Assembly: GCA_019637395.1 (NCBI GenBank)
Contig: JAHBVR010000014.1
Coordinates: 203,899 to 267,898, forward strand
Reading direction: 5' to 3'
Origin: Vulcanimicrobiota bacterium
GTDB taxonomy: Bacteria; Vulcanimicrobiota; Xenobia; Xenobiales; JADMJV01
DNA: 64,000 bases
Part shown: piece after piece, positions 34,261 through 43,393 of the stretch
Layout of the letters: each line of letters starts with the position of its first letter
Numbering within the stretch: the first letter of the stretch is position 1
Position numbers and translations under genes: made by a program
The notes under the pieces: model-generated
Told to the model about the DNA's origin: nothing
Databases searched by the model: none
The model's input: the letters and a program-made list of their open reading frames with translations, nothing else

Positions 34261-35184
34261 ATGCAGGAATTGTTGGATGAGCTGCGGCAGCTCTACCTGC
34301 CGCAGCGCGACGGTAAGCTGGCCGACTACATTCCGGAACTGGCCAAAGCCAACCCCAACCACTTCGCCATCAGCCTGGTGACTCCCGAGGGTGAGGTTTA
34401 CCAAACCGGCGACTGCGATCGCAAGTTTACCATTCAATCCATTTCCAAGCCCTTCGTCTATGGCATCGCTTTGGAGGATTACGGCCGCGAAGAGGTGCTG
34501 CGCAGGGTCGGGGTGGAGCCGACCGGCGATCCTTTCAACTCCATCACCCTGGACGAAAAATCCAAGCGCCCGTTCAATCCCATGGTCAACGCGGGCGCCA
34601 TCGCCACCAGCAACCTGATCCGGGGGTCCAGCCCGGCCGACCGCTTGAATCGGCTGATGCAGGTTTTCTCCAACTATGTCGGCCACGAAATCGGGGCCGA
34701 CATGTCGGTCTTTCTCTCGGAGCGCAGCACCGGCCACCGCAATCGCGCCATGGCCCACCTGATGCTCAACTTCCAGATGATTGGCAGCAACGTCGAGGAG
34801 ATTCTCGACCTTTATTTTCAGCAGTGCTCACTGCTGGTGACCTCGACCGACCTGGCCTGCATGGCCGCCACTCTGGCCAACGGAGGCGTCAATCCCCTGA
34901 CCGGCCGGCGAGCCCTGGCCAACGAATATGTACGCGACCTGCTCTCGGTGATGTTCACCTGCGGACTCTATGATTTTTCCGGAGAATGGGCCTACCGGGT
35001 GGGCTTGCCGGCCAAAAGCGGAGTGGGCGGGGGCATGCTGGCAGTGGCCCCCGGCAAGCTGGGCATCGGCATCTACAGTCCCCTGCTGGATGAGCGCGGC
35101 ACCAGCGTGCGCGCCATCCAGGTCTGCCAGGAGCTCTCGTCCAGACTGGGATTGCACCTCTTTGACGTTCCGTTCACGCTCTAG
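34261..35184 (+). CDS. glsA: Glutaminase A
   Basis: This 307-residue protein hydrolyses L-glutamine to glutamate and ammonia. The serine-dependent fold carries the S-x-x-K motif in [10 protein letters not shown] (S60, K63). Other family marks are [54 protein letters not shown] and [12 protein letters not shown]. The length is normal. The ATG follows the acyltransferase stop with no gap, so the two are co-translated. It joins the adenosine deaminase and amidohydrolases in this block. Confidence 0.95.
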   Translation: MQELLDELRQLYLPQRDGKLADYIPELAKANPNHFAISLVTPEGEVYQTGDCDRKFTIQSISKPFVYGIALEDYGREEVLRRVGVEPTGDPFNSITLDEKSKRPFNPMVNAGAIATSNLIRGSSPADRLNRLMQVFSNYVGHEIGADMSVFLSERSTGHRNRAMAHLMLNFQMIGSNVEEILDLYFQQCSLLVTSTDLACMAATLANGGVNPLTGRRALANEYVRDLLSVMFTCGLYDFSGEWAYRVGLPAKSGVGGGMLAVAPGKLGIGIYSPLLDERGTSVRAIQVCQELSSRLGLHLFDVPFTL

Positions 35185-35224
35185 TCACACCCTGGAAGTC
35201 TCCAGGCCTTACCTTAGACAGGTC

Positions 35225-36241
35225 ATGATCGGAGCGATACACACACAGCGACCCACCTTCACCCCTGGCCCGCGAGCGAGCAAACCCGCCGCGCAGCCCG
35301 ACCAGACGGCCCCGGCCGATTCGATTCAACTGAGCGGAGCGCCCACGCCCTCGCCGGCCCCTCTGGCCCGGAGCGCGCAAGCCACCGCCGCCGCGGTCGC
35401 CTCCCAGAACCAGGGACCGGCCGGTCCGGCTCTCCTCAAGGTGCTCTCGGTCAACATCATGTTTGACAGCGAATCGGGCGTCGACGAGATCGCGCGCATC
35501 ATCGAGGCTACCCAACCCGACCTGATTGGTCTGCAGGAGTCCGCCGCCAGCACCAAGCAATTGGCCGAAAAGTTCGGTATGCACAGCCTGCAGCAGGACA
35601 AGCGCACGGCCCTGCTCAGCCGCTTCCCCATCGAAAAGGTGACGCCCAACAAATACGGGGTCCAGGTGACCCTGGAGAACGGCAAGCAAGTCGGCTTCCT
35701 GAATGCCCACCTTACTTCATTCCCTTATCAGCCACACCAGTTGCTGCACCTGCCTACCGGCGGCGGCCCCTACCTGAATACCGAAGCCCAGGCCATCGCT
35801 TCGGCCAACAAGACGCGCGGCAAAGAAGTGCGCACTATGATTTCCGAAGCCAACGGTCTGAACTTGCCGGTCATCGCCACCGGTGACTTCAACGAACCGT
35901 CCCACAAGGATTGGACCGAGGCCGCTCACCAGGCCGGCCGCCACCCCATCAAATGCGAATGGCCCGGCTCCCGCCAGTGGGAAGCCGCTGGCTTCACCGA
36001 TTCTTACCGCGAGAAATATCCCGATGAGATGGCTCACCCCGGCAATACCTGGACGCCCAACGCCGCCCAGGATGACCCCAAGGAGCACCACGACCGCATC
36101 GACTACGTGCAATATCGCGGCGAAGGACTGAAGCTGAAAGACATCCAGATCGTGGGCGAAAAGCCGGAATTCGCCGACATCGTGGTCAGTCCGTATCCTA
36201 CCGACCACCGGGCGCTGCTGGCCACCTTCGAGGTCGGTTAG
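35225..36241 (+). CDS. Endonuclease/exonuclease/phosphatase-fold protein, leaderless
   Basis: This 338-residue protein has a Pro/Ala-rich head (1-70) containing DSIQLSG and no signal peptide. The catalytic domain follows: VLSVNIMFD, LIGLQES (metal Glu), GFLNAHLTS, ATGDFNEP (Asp/Asn), HDRIDYVQY and PTDHRALLA (His). All core residues of the EEP fold are present, so a phosphodiesterase or DNase is likely. The long insert with the Tyr/Pro-rich HLPTGGGPYLNTEAQ loop suggests a special substrate. The head style matches other leaderless hydrolases in this window. Confidence 0.85.
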   Translation: MIGAIHTQRPTFTPGPRASKPAAQPDQTAPADSIQLSGAPTPSPAPLARSAQATAAAVASQNQGPAGPALLKVLSVNIMFDSESGVDEIARIIEATQPDLIGLQESAASTKQLAEKFGMHSLQQDKRTALLSRFPIEKVTPNKYGVQVTLENGKQVGFLNAHLTSFPYQPHQLLHLPTGGGPYLNTEAQAIASANKTRGKEVRTMISEANGLNLPVIATGDFNEPSHKDWTEAAHQAGRHPIKCEWPGSRQWEAAGFTDSYREKYPDEMAHPGNTWTPNAAQDDPKEHHDRIDYVQYRGEGLKLKDIQIVGEKPEFADIVVSPYPTDHRALLATFEVG

Positions 36242-36251
36242 TCCCGCCCGA

Positions 36252-37520
36252 ATGCCCGACTCTCTCACCCGCATTAACTCCGACCGTCTCTATGCTTCCC
36301 TGGAACAACTCGGCCAGATCGGACGCTACCAGGATGAGGAAACCGGCCTGCAGGGGGTCTGCCGCCTGGCCCTGAGCGCCGAAGACGGCGAGGGGCGCCG
36401 ACTGGTGGTGGGTTGGATGAAGGAACTCGGCCTGGAAGTCCGGGTCGATCGCATCGGCAACGTCTACGCGCGCCGGGCCGGCCGCCGCTCCGACCTGAAA
36501 CCGGTAATGCTGGGCTCGCATATCGACTCGGTGCCCACCGCCGGCCGCTTTGACGGCTGCCTGGGCGTGCTGGGCGCCTTGGAGATCGTGCGCACCCTGA
36601 ACGAACAAAAAATCGAGACCCTGCGCCCCATCGAAGTGGCTTTCTTCACCGACGAGGAGGGCTGCCGCTTCGGTACCGACATGCTGGGCAGCGCCGTGGC
36701 CTGTGGACGGCTGACTCTGGATTACGCCTACGGACTCAAGGATCGCGACGGTCTGCGCCTGCGCGACGAACTGGAGAAGATCGGCTTCTTAGGCGACTGC
36801 GATGAAAAAGTAACCGCACCGCACGCTTATTTGGAATGCCACGTAGAGCAGGGGCCGATCTTGTTCCAGAAGGGTGTGGAAGTGGGGGTGGTCAGCGGCG
36901 TGCAGTCGATTTCCTGGCAGGCCCTGACCATTGTGGGCAAATCCGGTCACGCCGGAGCCACACCCATGGATCTGCGCGCCGACGCGGGAGTGGCCGCTTC
37001 TATGATCAATCTCAAACTACGCGAGATGATCGCCACCGGCCACTATGGAGAAATGCGCGCCACCATGGGAGCCATCACACTCCTGCCGGGTCTGGTCAAT
37101 ATCGTGCCCGGCAAAGTGGAAGCCACCGTGGATTTACGCAATCCCAGCAATGAACTGATGCAGAAATCCGAGACCGACTTGCTGGCCTACTATGAAGAAG
37201 TGCAAAAACGCGAAAAAGTCGAGATTCGCTGGCGCCAGACGGCGCGCACGCCGGCCGTGCCCTTCAGCGGGCGCCTGCAGCAGCGCATCGCGGCCGCCGC
37301 CGAGCGGGCCGGCCTGAGCCACCAGTCGATTATCGCCGGCGCCGGCCACGACGCTCAGGAATTCGCCGCCATCTGCCCGGCCGCCATGGTCTTCTGTCCC
37401 GGCGAGTATGACGGCATCAGCCACAACCCCCGCGAGTTTTCCACTCCCAAGCAATGCTCCGACGGGATCAACGTGATGCTTGACGTGCTGCTGCAACTGG
37501 CCGACCAGGAGGACGCCTAG
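36252..37520 (+). CDS. M20-family N-carbamoyl-L-amino-acid/allantoate amidohydrolase
   Basis: This 422-residue di-zinc amidase has metal ligands in GSHIDSVPTAGRFDG (His, Asp), FFTDEEGCRF (Glu pair), ECHVEQGP (His) and ISHNPREFS (His). A dimerisation lid lies in the middle (GHAGATPMDLRADA). The length and motif order fit HyuC/AllC-type enzymes that remove carbamoyl from N-carbamoyl amino acids or allantoate. It begins 10 bases after the EEP gene and its stop abuts the nitrilase start. Together these suggest ureide or hydantoin breakdown. Confidence 0.92.
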   Translation: MPDSLTRINSDRLYASLEQLGQIGRYQDEETGLQGVCRLALSAEDGEGRRLVVGWMKELGLEVRVDRIGNVYARRAGRRSDLKPVMLGSHIDSVPTAGRFDGCLGVLGALEIVRTLNEQKIETLRPIEVAFFTDEEGCRFGTDMLGSAVACGRLTLDYAYGLKDRDGLRLRDELEKIGFLGDCDEKVTAPHAYLECHVEQGPILFQKGVEVGVVSGVQSISWQALTIVGKSGHAGATPMDLRADAGVAASMINLKLREMIATGHYGEMRATMGAITLLPGLVNIVPGKVEATVDLRNPSNELMQKSETDLLAYYEEVQKREKVEIRWRQTARTPAVPFSGRLQQRIAAAAERAGLSHQSIIAGAGHDAQEFAAICPAAMVFCPGEYDGISHNPREFSTPKQCSDGINVMLDVLLQLADQEDA

Positions 37521-38423
37521 ATGCCCCGCCGGGTGGTGCGCGCCGCGCTGACCGAAACCAGCAACGCCTATGCGCATATGCCCGAAACTGTGGAAGAACT
37601 CGGCTCTCTCAAGGATAAGCTGGAGGACATTCGCAAAGCCAATGTCGAGCATCACATCGAACTGATGGAGGCGGCCCGGGCTCAGGGCGTGCAGGTCATC
37701 TGCTTTGGCGAACTCTTTCCGGCCCCTTACTTCGCGCTGGGCACCGACCCGATGTGGATTCCTCTGGCCGAGGACGCCCGGACGGGTAAGACCGTGACCG
37801 AACTGCGCGAGGCAGCCCGCCGTCTGGGCCTGATCGTGGTCGCTCCCATTTACGAAAGAGATGGCGAGAAACGCTTCAATACGGCCGTGGTCCTCGACGA
37901 AAAGGGCGAATACCTGGGCAAGTTTCGCAAGGCCCACATTCCCTTCGGCGGCAATGAGCAGGGCTCGTTCCACGAGAATTTCTACTACGGGCGCAGCGAC
38001 TCGGACCCGTTGTTTCCCGTGTTCGCCACCTCGGTGGGCAAAATCGGCGTGGCCATCTGCTATGACCGGCATTTCTATTACGTGATGCCGAGTCTGGCTC
38101 GCCAGGGAGCCGAGCTGATCTTCAGCCCGGCCATCACCTTCGGCTCCAAGTCACAGCGCATGTGGCACCTGGAATTCCCCACCGACGCGGCCCGCTTCAA
38201 CGTCTTCATCGGCGGATCCAACCGTAAAGGCAGCGAAAAACCCTGGAACCAACCATACTTTGGGGAAAGCTACTTCGTCGGCCCCAACGGCCTGTGCGCC
38301 AACCTCAGCACCCATCCCAACCTGGTCATCGCCGACATCGACCTGACCACCCTGAGCGAGCCCGACCCCTCCGGCTGGAACCTCCCCCGCGACACCCGCA
38401 AAGAGTGCTCCGTCTCGGGATAG
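37521..38423 (+). CDS. Carbon-nitrogen hydrolase (beta-ureidopropionase/N-carbamoyl amidase-like)
   Basis: This 300-residue nitrilase-superfamily enzyme has the Glu-Lys-Cys triad: E64 in [12 protein letters not shown]137 in [10 protein letters not shown] and C180 in [23 protein letters not shown] and the [11 protein letters not shown] segment resemble beta-ureidopropionase and N-carbamoylputrescine amidase. It is read directly after the M20 hydrolase with no gap, so both probably act on carbamoyl compounds in one pathway, such as the last step of reductive pyrimidine breakdown. Confidence 0.92.
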   Translation: MPRRVVRAALTETSNAYAHMPETVEELGSLKDKLEDIRKANVEHHIELMEAARAQGVQVICFGELFPAPYFALGTDPMWIPLAEDARTGKTVTELREAARRLGLIVVAPIYERDGEKRFNTAVVLDEKGEYLGKFRKAHIPFGGNEQGSFHENFYYGRSDSDPLFPVFATSVGKIGVAICYDRHFYYVMPSLARQGAELIFSPAITFGSKSQRMWHLEFPTDAARFNVFIGGSNRKGSEKPWNQPYFGESYFVGPNGLCANLSTHPNLVIADIDLTTLSEPDPSGWNLPRDTRKECSVSG

Positions 38424-38473
38424 CCTTCGGCGCATGAGCCCAGTCCCGGGGGCACCACCTGTGGCGGCCCCGC

Positions 38474-39232
38474 TCAGCCCGGCAGCCGCGCCAGGGCCTG
38501 CTCCACCTGGGCCGCATAGCCGCCGCCAAAGAGGTGGACATGCACCAGCAGAGGATAGAGTTGGTAGAGGGGGATGCGCTCTGTGTAGCCGGCACTCAAG
38601 GGAAAGGCTTCCGCGTAGCTGGCCCAGACGCGCGGGCCAAAACCGCCGAAAAGGCGCATCATGGCCAGGTCGACTTCGCGGTGGCCGACGTAGACGGCCG
38701 GATCGATCAGGCAGGGTTCGCCGGCCGGACCGACCAGAACGTTGCCGGCCCACAGGTCGCCGTGAAGCCGGGATAGCCCCTCGTCGGGGAGCCAGCCGGG
38801 CAGAACCGCAAAAAGCCGCTCAAAGCGGTCGCGCCACCGGTCCAGCAGCAGCGGACGCAATCGGCGCTCGATATAAAACTCGCACCAGCCCGCACAGGTC
38901 CGGTTAACCTGGGGAAGGGTGCCCACGAAGTTGTCGCGTTCCAGGCCCGGGGGCCCGCCGGTCCGGTGCAGCTCGGCCAGCCCACGGCCCAGGCGCTCCT
39001 CATAATCGGGGACGGCTGGAGCCGACTCCAGCCATTCCATCAACAAAAAGTCGGGCCCGACCTCCAGCACCTCGGGCACACGCAAGCTTGTGGCTGCCCG
39101 CAACCACTCGAGTCCATGGGCTTCGGCGGCGAAAAAATCGGGCGGGACTCCCGGGCGGGTCTTGCGATGGGTTTTCAAAATCGGTGCTGTTGAGCCAGAT
39201 GATCCAACAAACCCTGGCAGGCGGCAAAACAC
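38474..39232 (-). CDS. Fructosamine/ketosamine-3-kinase family protein
   Basis: This 252-residue protein has a kinase-like fold and phosphorylates sugars attached to protein lysines for later removal. Marks are FFAAEAHGLEWLRAA, FLLMEWL, GRGLAELHRTGG, GLERDNFVGTLPQ, the catalytic LHGDLWAGNVLV and LIDPAVYVGHREVDLAM. It is shorter than the usual ~290, with the ATP-binding N-terminus reduced. The start is unsure: GTG 39232 overlaps the phosphatase gene by 58 bases, and a TTG at the phosphatase stop is also possible. It is co-transcribed with that phosphatase, as often seen. Confidence 0.88.
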   Translation of the reverse strand: MFCRLPGFVGSSGSTAPILKTHRKTRPGVPPDFFAAEAHGLEWLRAATSLRVPEVLEVGPDFLLMEWLESAPAVPDYEERLGRGLAELHRTGGPPGLERDNFVGTLPQVNRTCAGWCEFYIERRLRPLLLDRWRDRFERLFAVLPGWLPDEGLSRLHGDLWAGNVLVGPAGEPCLIDPAVYVGHREVDLAMMRLFGGFGPRVWASYAEAFPLSAGYTERIPLYQLYPLLVHVHLFGGGYAAQVEQALARLPG

Positions 39233-39639
39233 TGATCAAGCACGACCTCGAAGCCGCGCTCGCCTCCGTAGTAAGGGTCGGGAACGCTGCTGCCCTGGGG
39301 CGAGGCCGGGTCGAAATCGCGCAGCAGGTGCACTTTTTCGCCACCCAGCCGCTTGAGCGCCTCCAGGTTGGACGTGTCCATGGCCAGCACATAGTCGAAG
39401 CGCGCGAAGTCAGCCCGCTGGAACTGGCGGGCCCGGCTGGGCAGATCCACCCCGCGCCGGCGGGCGGCTTGAGCCGAGCGCTGGTCGGCTGGTTCGCCGA
39501 TGTGATAGCCGCCGGTGCCGGCGCTGTCCACCTCGATCCGATCGCTCAGACCGCGTTGCCGGATCAGGTGGATCATCACGCCCTCGGCCGTCGGAGAACG
39601 GCAAATGTTGCCCAAACAGACGAAGCAGAGGCGAATCAA
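39175..39639 (-). CDS. Low-molecular-weight protein-tyrosine phosphatase
   Basis: This 154-residue protein has the P-loop near the N-terminus (FVCLGNICRSPTAEG: Cys, five residues, Arg-Ser) and the general acid Asp in SVPDPYYGG near 120. Both are complete, so it should be active. It is the normal length. The 3' end overlaps the fructosamine kinase gene, a common pairing in which the phosphatase may act on ketosamine-6-phosphates or phosphotyrosines. Confidence 0.95.
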   Translation of the reverse strand: MIRLCFVCLGNICRSPTAEGVMIHLIRQRGLSDRIEVDSAGTGGYHIGEPADQRSAQAARRRGVDLPSRARQFQRADFARFDYVLAMDTSNLEALKRLGGEKVHLLRDFDPASPQGSSVPDPYYGGERGFEVVLDQCFAACQGLLDHLAQQHRF

Positions 39640-39715
39640 TGACCGGCCTCCAAGACCAGAGCCTCGGAGCCGTCCACGCTCACGGAGTTCGGAATGAATA
39701 CCCAGCTAAATTTCT

Positions 39716-40363
39716 TCATCCTGTCGGGGACCGTTCGTGTGAAGGTCCCCGGTCCCTTCGGGGGAACGCTCCCCGCCTTATAAACGCCAGCTCGGCGAAA
39801 AGCAGCGTGGGAATCCAGCTCAGCCAGCTGATCCAGGGGTAGACCAGTTCAAAAGGCAGGCCGGCCCGCATGGCCAGCGCCAGATAGAGTCGCACCAGCA
39901 CGGCGCCAAAAGTGAGCGCATAGTTGCGCACCATGTGCCGCTCGTGATCGGCAAACCGGCCTTGCAGCGCCGCCCGGTAGGCTTCGGTGCCGCTGCCCAG
40001 CCAGAACACGGCCATCACCGAGAAGCCCAACTGGGCCGGCGGCCCGCCGTAGGCCATGAAACCCATGGCCAAGCCCGTCGGAGCGGCCACCGCCACCCCA
40101 CTAAGATAAGCAATTCCCGCCGCCCGATGCAGGCGGCGGGCGCGCCGGCGCAGCCAGGGCCAGAACTGGAAAGGCCCGATGGCCAGAGCCAATACCGCTC
40201 CGACCGCGTGGCAGCGCACCATGGTCAGGTGGGCCAGGTACTTATCGTAGAAATAAGGCCCGAAGGCAACCGGGTCTCCGTAGACGTAGTTGCAGGAACC
40301 GACCGCCGTGAGCAGGGCCAGATAAGTCATCAGGCCCCAGCCGATCCAGGCCAGACGCTTCAA
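39716..40363 (-). CDS. DUF2306-like membrane protein
   Basis: This 215-residue protein has about five or six membrane helices (for example TYLALLTAVGSCNYVY, VGAVLALAIGPFQFWPWL, PTGLAMGFMAYGG). Conserved-looking GPFQFWP, RLHRAAGIAYL and HERHMVRNYALTFGAVLVRLYL recall the DUF2306 family, which has conserved His residues. Its function is unknown; a haem or quinone role is sometimes suspected. The tail is polar and basic. It overlaps by 4 bases the gene upstream. Confidence 0.72.
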   Translation of the reverse strand: MKRLAWIGWGLMTYLALLTAVGSCNYVYGDPVAFGPYFYDKYLAHLTMVRCHAVGAVLALAIGPFQFWPWLRRRARRLHRAAGIAYLSGVAVAAPTGLAMGFMAYGGPPAQLGFSVMAVFWLGSGTEAYRAALQGRFADHERHMVRNYALTFGAVLVRLYLALAMRAGLPFELVYPWISWLSWIPTLLFAELAFIRRGAFPRRDRGPSHERSPTG

Positions 40364-40638
40364 GGAGCGGTCTGTTTTTGCCCGACCACCGGAGTGCGGT
40401 GGGGCGAAGCGGGCGGATAAATCCCGCGGCCGAAGGAGGGACGGCGCGGCAATACGATCTGAGGTTGGGACGAGATCAGCGGCTCGATGATCGGAGTGGC
40501 CGTGCTACTCGGGCTGGCGGTCACTTCGGGAGTAGGTGAGGGAGTCGGACTGGCCAGCACCACCGTGAATTGGGCCGCCAGGGCTACCGCCCCCAAGAGA
40601 AGCAATAACGTGAGCAAGTTGGATCGATTTGTGCGCAT
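40360..40638 (-). CDS. Secreted Pro/Thr/Ser-rich small protein
   Basis: This 92-residue protein has a signal peptide (about 1-29, LLTLLLLLGAVALAAQ). The rest is a low-complexity Thr/Pro/Ser stretch (SPTPSPTPEVTASPSSTATP) and a basic tail, probably a flexible linker or surface peptide. It starts the two-gene unit with the DUF2306-like gene, with an ATGA overlap. Function is unknown. Confidence 0.58.
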   Translation of the reverse strand: MRTNRSNLLTLLLLLGAVALAAQFTVVLASPTPSPTPEVTASPSSTATPIIEPLISSQPQIVLPRRPSFGRGIYPPASPHRTPVVGQKQTAP

Positions 40639-40675
40639 AGCCCCCCTGTCGTGCTCCGTAATTGCTTATTCCCCT

Positions 40676-41356
40676 TTATAAGGCTTGGGTCGCGTAGAAG
40701 GCGCTCAGGCTGGCCACGGCGCCCATCGAGAGGGGCCTGGCGGGCGGCTCCTTGGAGTCGTCTCCGTAGAGTTCCCACATCACCGGCAGCAGGCTCAGGC
40801 TCTCGGGCAGGCTGCCTTTGCACATCAAGTCGCCATCTTTGCCGCGTCGCGTCATTTGCAGGCGGAAGTTCTCGCCGCCGCTCTTGCCGCGCAATTCGAT
40901 ATGGCCGCCCGGCTTGCGATCGACCGTCAGGCTGATACGCTGGCCGTCGCAGGTAATGGCCACATTTTCGTCCCCTTCTTCGTTGGTGCGGGTGGCGGTG
41001 GCCTTGATGCGAGTGCCGGCCGTCTCGGTGACGCCGCTGGCCGGATTCTGATCGAGCGTCATTTTGGCTTTGTTAATGAACAAAGTGGCGTCGCCCTCGA
41101 CCGGCTCCTGTTCCCAGTTCCCCTTGAAGTCGGTGCCCACCAGGCGGCCGAAGACGGCGTGGCCGTTCTCGGAAAAGGCGCTGTTGATGCGCAGCGTGGT
41201 CGGAAGGCTGTTCTGTTCGCCTTCAATGTAGGCATCGCCGGGTTCGGGACCTTTCCAGACATTGACGTCGTGAACCTGATTTCCCATCTTCCCGTGAATG
41301 CGTGCGTTGCCGGATCCATGCCGGTCGATTGTCATGTTTACGCTGAGGTTGCTCAT
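40676..41356 (-). CDS. Hypothetical beta-rich protein
   Basis: This 226-residue protein (MSNLSVNMTIDRHGSGNARI) has alternating polar and hydrophobic strands with many Gly/Asn/Thr turns (GTDFKGNWEQEPVEGDATLF, RISLTVDRKPGGHIELRG). There is no signal peptide. It resembles a lipocalin- or jellyroll-like sheet but matches no family I know. The tail is hydrophobic (PLSMGAVASLSAFYATQAL). It is a single gene. Confidence 0.6.
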   Translation of the reverse strand: MSNLSVNMTIDRHGSGNARIHGKMGNQVHDVNVWKGPEPGDAYIEGEQNSLPTTLRINSAFSENGHAVFGRLVGTDFKGNWEQEPVEGDATLFINKAKMTLDQNPASGVTETAGTRIKATATRTNEEGDENVAITCDGQRISLTVDRKPGGHIELRGKSGGENFRLQMTRRGKDGDLMCKGSLPESLSLLPVMWELYGDDSKEPPARPLSMGAVASLSAFYATQAL

Positions 41357-41685
41357 GCGGCCATCCTAATCCAGGCTGCTTGCAAGAGTGTTGCTAAAGT
41401 TCTACATCTTCGACTGATTTTTGATGAAAACCAGCACGGCTTCCACATTGCCCTGACGCTCGACCGAGATCAGTTGTTTGAGCACTTCCTTGGCTGGTTG
41501 GCTGACATTCGGATTGCGCAACGTTTTCGCATTCAGATTCTGCCACTGCACACCCCAGGCCCAGGCCAGACTGTGGAAGGTCCGGACCGGCGGGTTGCCG
41601 CTCTCGATGTTGAATACGTAGCGGCCGGTGCTGCTGCCCTGGCCCTTGGTATAGCGAACCCAGGCAACTGCGTCCCCCCGCGCCG
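41357..41685. other. Stretch without an intact gene
   Basis: On the minus strand about 41400-41580 reads NVSQPTKEVLKQLISVERQG and NVEAVLVFIKNQSKM, a protein-like fragment without a start. Nothing else is recognisable. It may be the tail of a lost gene. Confidence 0.3.
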
Positions 41686-41950
41686 ATGTCGGTGGTTTTC
41701 TACCTCAGCGAAGTGGCTGAAGGAGCGGGTGGGCGCACTCGTTTCGTACGCGACGGCGCCCCTCGGGCAGCGCAATTTCGGCGATTGGACCCGGCTCACG
41801 CGTGACCACGAAGGGAGCCTGGGAGTGCGACCCCAGTTGGGCTCGGCGCTACTTTTCGATCACCGCCCGTGCCACGACGTCGGGTACTACTCCGGCGATA
41901 GCCCTCGCATTATAGGGCGCGGGGACGTGACTTTCGTCAGCTGCGATTGA
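41686..41950 (+). pseudogene. 2-oxoglutarate/Fe(II) oxygenase remnant, frameshifted
   Basis: The first frame reads MSVVFYLSEVAEGAGGRTRF, like the core strand of prolyl-hydroxylase-type dioxygenases. A second frame then reads VRPQLGSALLFDHRPCHDV and GRGDVTFVS, the usual R-P-x-x-G-x-A-L-x-F-x-H region with the second iron His. One frameshift separates them and the N-terminus is absent. It is probably dead. Confidence 0.5.
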
Positions 41951-43355
41951 AACGCAGCAGGCTCAGGGCGGTGCCGCTCGTGACGGTGAGAATCAATAGA
42001 TTCAGTAAAAGATTTTTCTGCAGCAGGTCATCTGAACTTTGCAACCAGGGATCGGCTTCGACTTCGCTCAAAAGCGTCCAATGCTCGTCCACCGGCTTCC
42101 AGGCGCCCATCCAACGCTTGCCCCCCTTCTCGAAGTAGGCCAGGCGCAGGCGCGGGCTTTGCTTTTGCAGTTCGGCCAGTTCGGGGGCCTCCGGCTGCAG
42201 CAGCACGTGGTGATACTTCGGTGAAAGATGGGCGAGCCCATGCGAATACGGCTCTCCCAGGTCACGCAGGTGGGCCACGCCGTCTTCGTTGGCTTGCTCG
42301 ACCGGGCGCAGCGCCAGGTCGACGATGGCGTGGTGGGCTTTTACGGTCAGGTAGGTATTGACGAAGAGCGGCAGGACCAGGGTCACGCCCAGCGCCAGCG
42401 CCGCCACCGGGCGGGAAAGCAGGCGGTTGACCCGGTAGCGCAAACTCCAGGGCCGGCGGCACAGCAGCGGCTCGCGAAAATGCCGGCGCTCCAGATCCTC
42501 GACCACCCCCGCCAGCGAAGCGGTGCGCCGTTCCGGAGCCAGCTCCAGACAATGCTCCACGATTTGCGCCAGATCTTCGTCGATCTTGGGATTGAGACGG
42601 CGCAGGCCGACTAACTGGCGGCTTTGCACCAGTTCGCGGTAGAGGCGCAGACGTTCGCCGGCGTCCTCGGTGACGCTCAAGGAAGTGCGATCGTCGGCGG
42701 AAAAACGCGGGTAGTGACCGGTGAGCAAGCGGTAGGCGGTGGCTCCAAAGCCGTAGACATCCCAGCGCACGTCCGGCTGGGCGTCGCCGGCGGCTTGCTC
42801 GGGCGGCATATATCCCAGGGTACCGAAGGAGTTGCCCTGGTCGCCCAAACTGCGGGCCTGACCAAAATCCACCAGGCGCGTGCGTCCTTCCGCGTCCAGC
42901 AGCACGTTGGAAGGCTTGAGATCGCAGTGCAGAACCCCCTTGCCGTGCATGTAGTCGAGGGCTTGCGCCATCTGTTTCAGCCAGACCACCACTTGGGCCG
43001 ACGGTGCGGTCTGGTGGGCCAGCGAGCCCCTGAGCAGGGGCATCACGTAATAGGGCGGGTCGTGATCCAGGTCGGCGTCCAGCAGCGTGACCACTCCGGG
43101 ATGCTCGGCCAGCCGGCTCAATTGTTGGAGTTCCCGTTGAAAGTAGCGCCAGTTGACGACTTCGCGGCGTAAGAATTTGACAGCCACCTGCAAACCCGTT
43201 CGTTCCTGGATGGCCGCGTAGACGCTGCCGAAGCTACCGCTTCCAATCAGTCGCCGCATCTGGTATCCGGCCAACTGGAAAGGGATTTCCGAGAGGCTGC
43301 TGGAGCGCCGGCGTTCTTCGCCCGACTGAAATACCGTCTCATCCGCTTGATCCAT
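41937..43355 (-). CDS. Ser/Thr protein kinase with two membrane helices and a sensor loop
   Basis: In this 472-residue protein the kinase domain (about 30-290) has IGSGSFGSVYAA, VAVKFL, VLHCDLKPSNVLL, LVDFGQA and YMPPEQ. The catalytic loop reads HCD instead of HRD, a non-RD form. After it come a helix at about 332-352 (PVAALALGVTLVLPLFVNTYL), an outside loop of ~90 residues, and a helix at about 445-463. The loop is small, as in simple Cache-like sensors. It stands before, and is divergent from, the HEVAH peptidase gene. Confidence 0.9.
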   Translation of the reverse strand: MDQADETVFQSGEERRRSSSLSEIPFQLAGYQMRRLIGSGSFGSVYAAIQERTGLQVAVKFLRREVVNWRYFQRELQQLSRLAEHPGVVTLLDADLDHDPPYYVMPLLRGSLAHQTAPSAQVVVWLKQMAQALDYMHGKGVLHCDLKPSNVLLDAEGRTRLVDFGQARSLGDQGNSFGTLGYMPPEQAAGDAQPDVRWDVYGFGATAYRLLTGHYPRFSADDRTSLSVTEDAGERLRLYRELVQSRQLVGLRRLNPKIDEDLAQIVEHCLELAPERRTASLAGVVEDLERRHFREPLLCRRPWSLRYRVNRLLSRPVAALALGVTLVLPLFVNTYLTVKAHHAIVDLALRPVEQANEDGVAHLRDLGEPYSHGLAHLSPKYHHVLLQPEAPELAELQKQSPRLRLAYFEKGGKRWMGAWKPVDEHWTLLSEVEADPWLQSSDDLLQKNLLLNLLILTVTSGTALSLLRFNRS

Positions 43356-43393
43356 GGCAGCCCGAATTTCTCGTGGGCGAGGAAAAAGGCCTT

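Noticed and set aside
40685-41950. A 421-residue plus frame
   Set aside because: Its first half mirrors the beta-rich gene on the minus strand; only the last part (second frame of the dioxygenase remnant) is meaningful.
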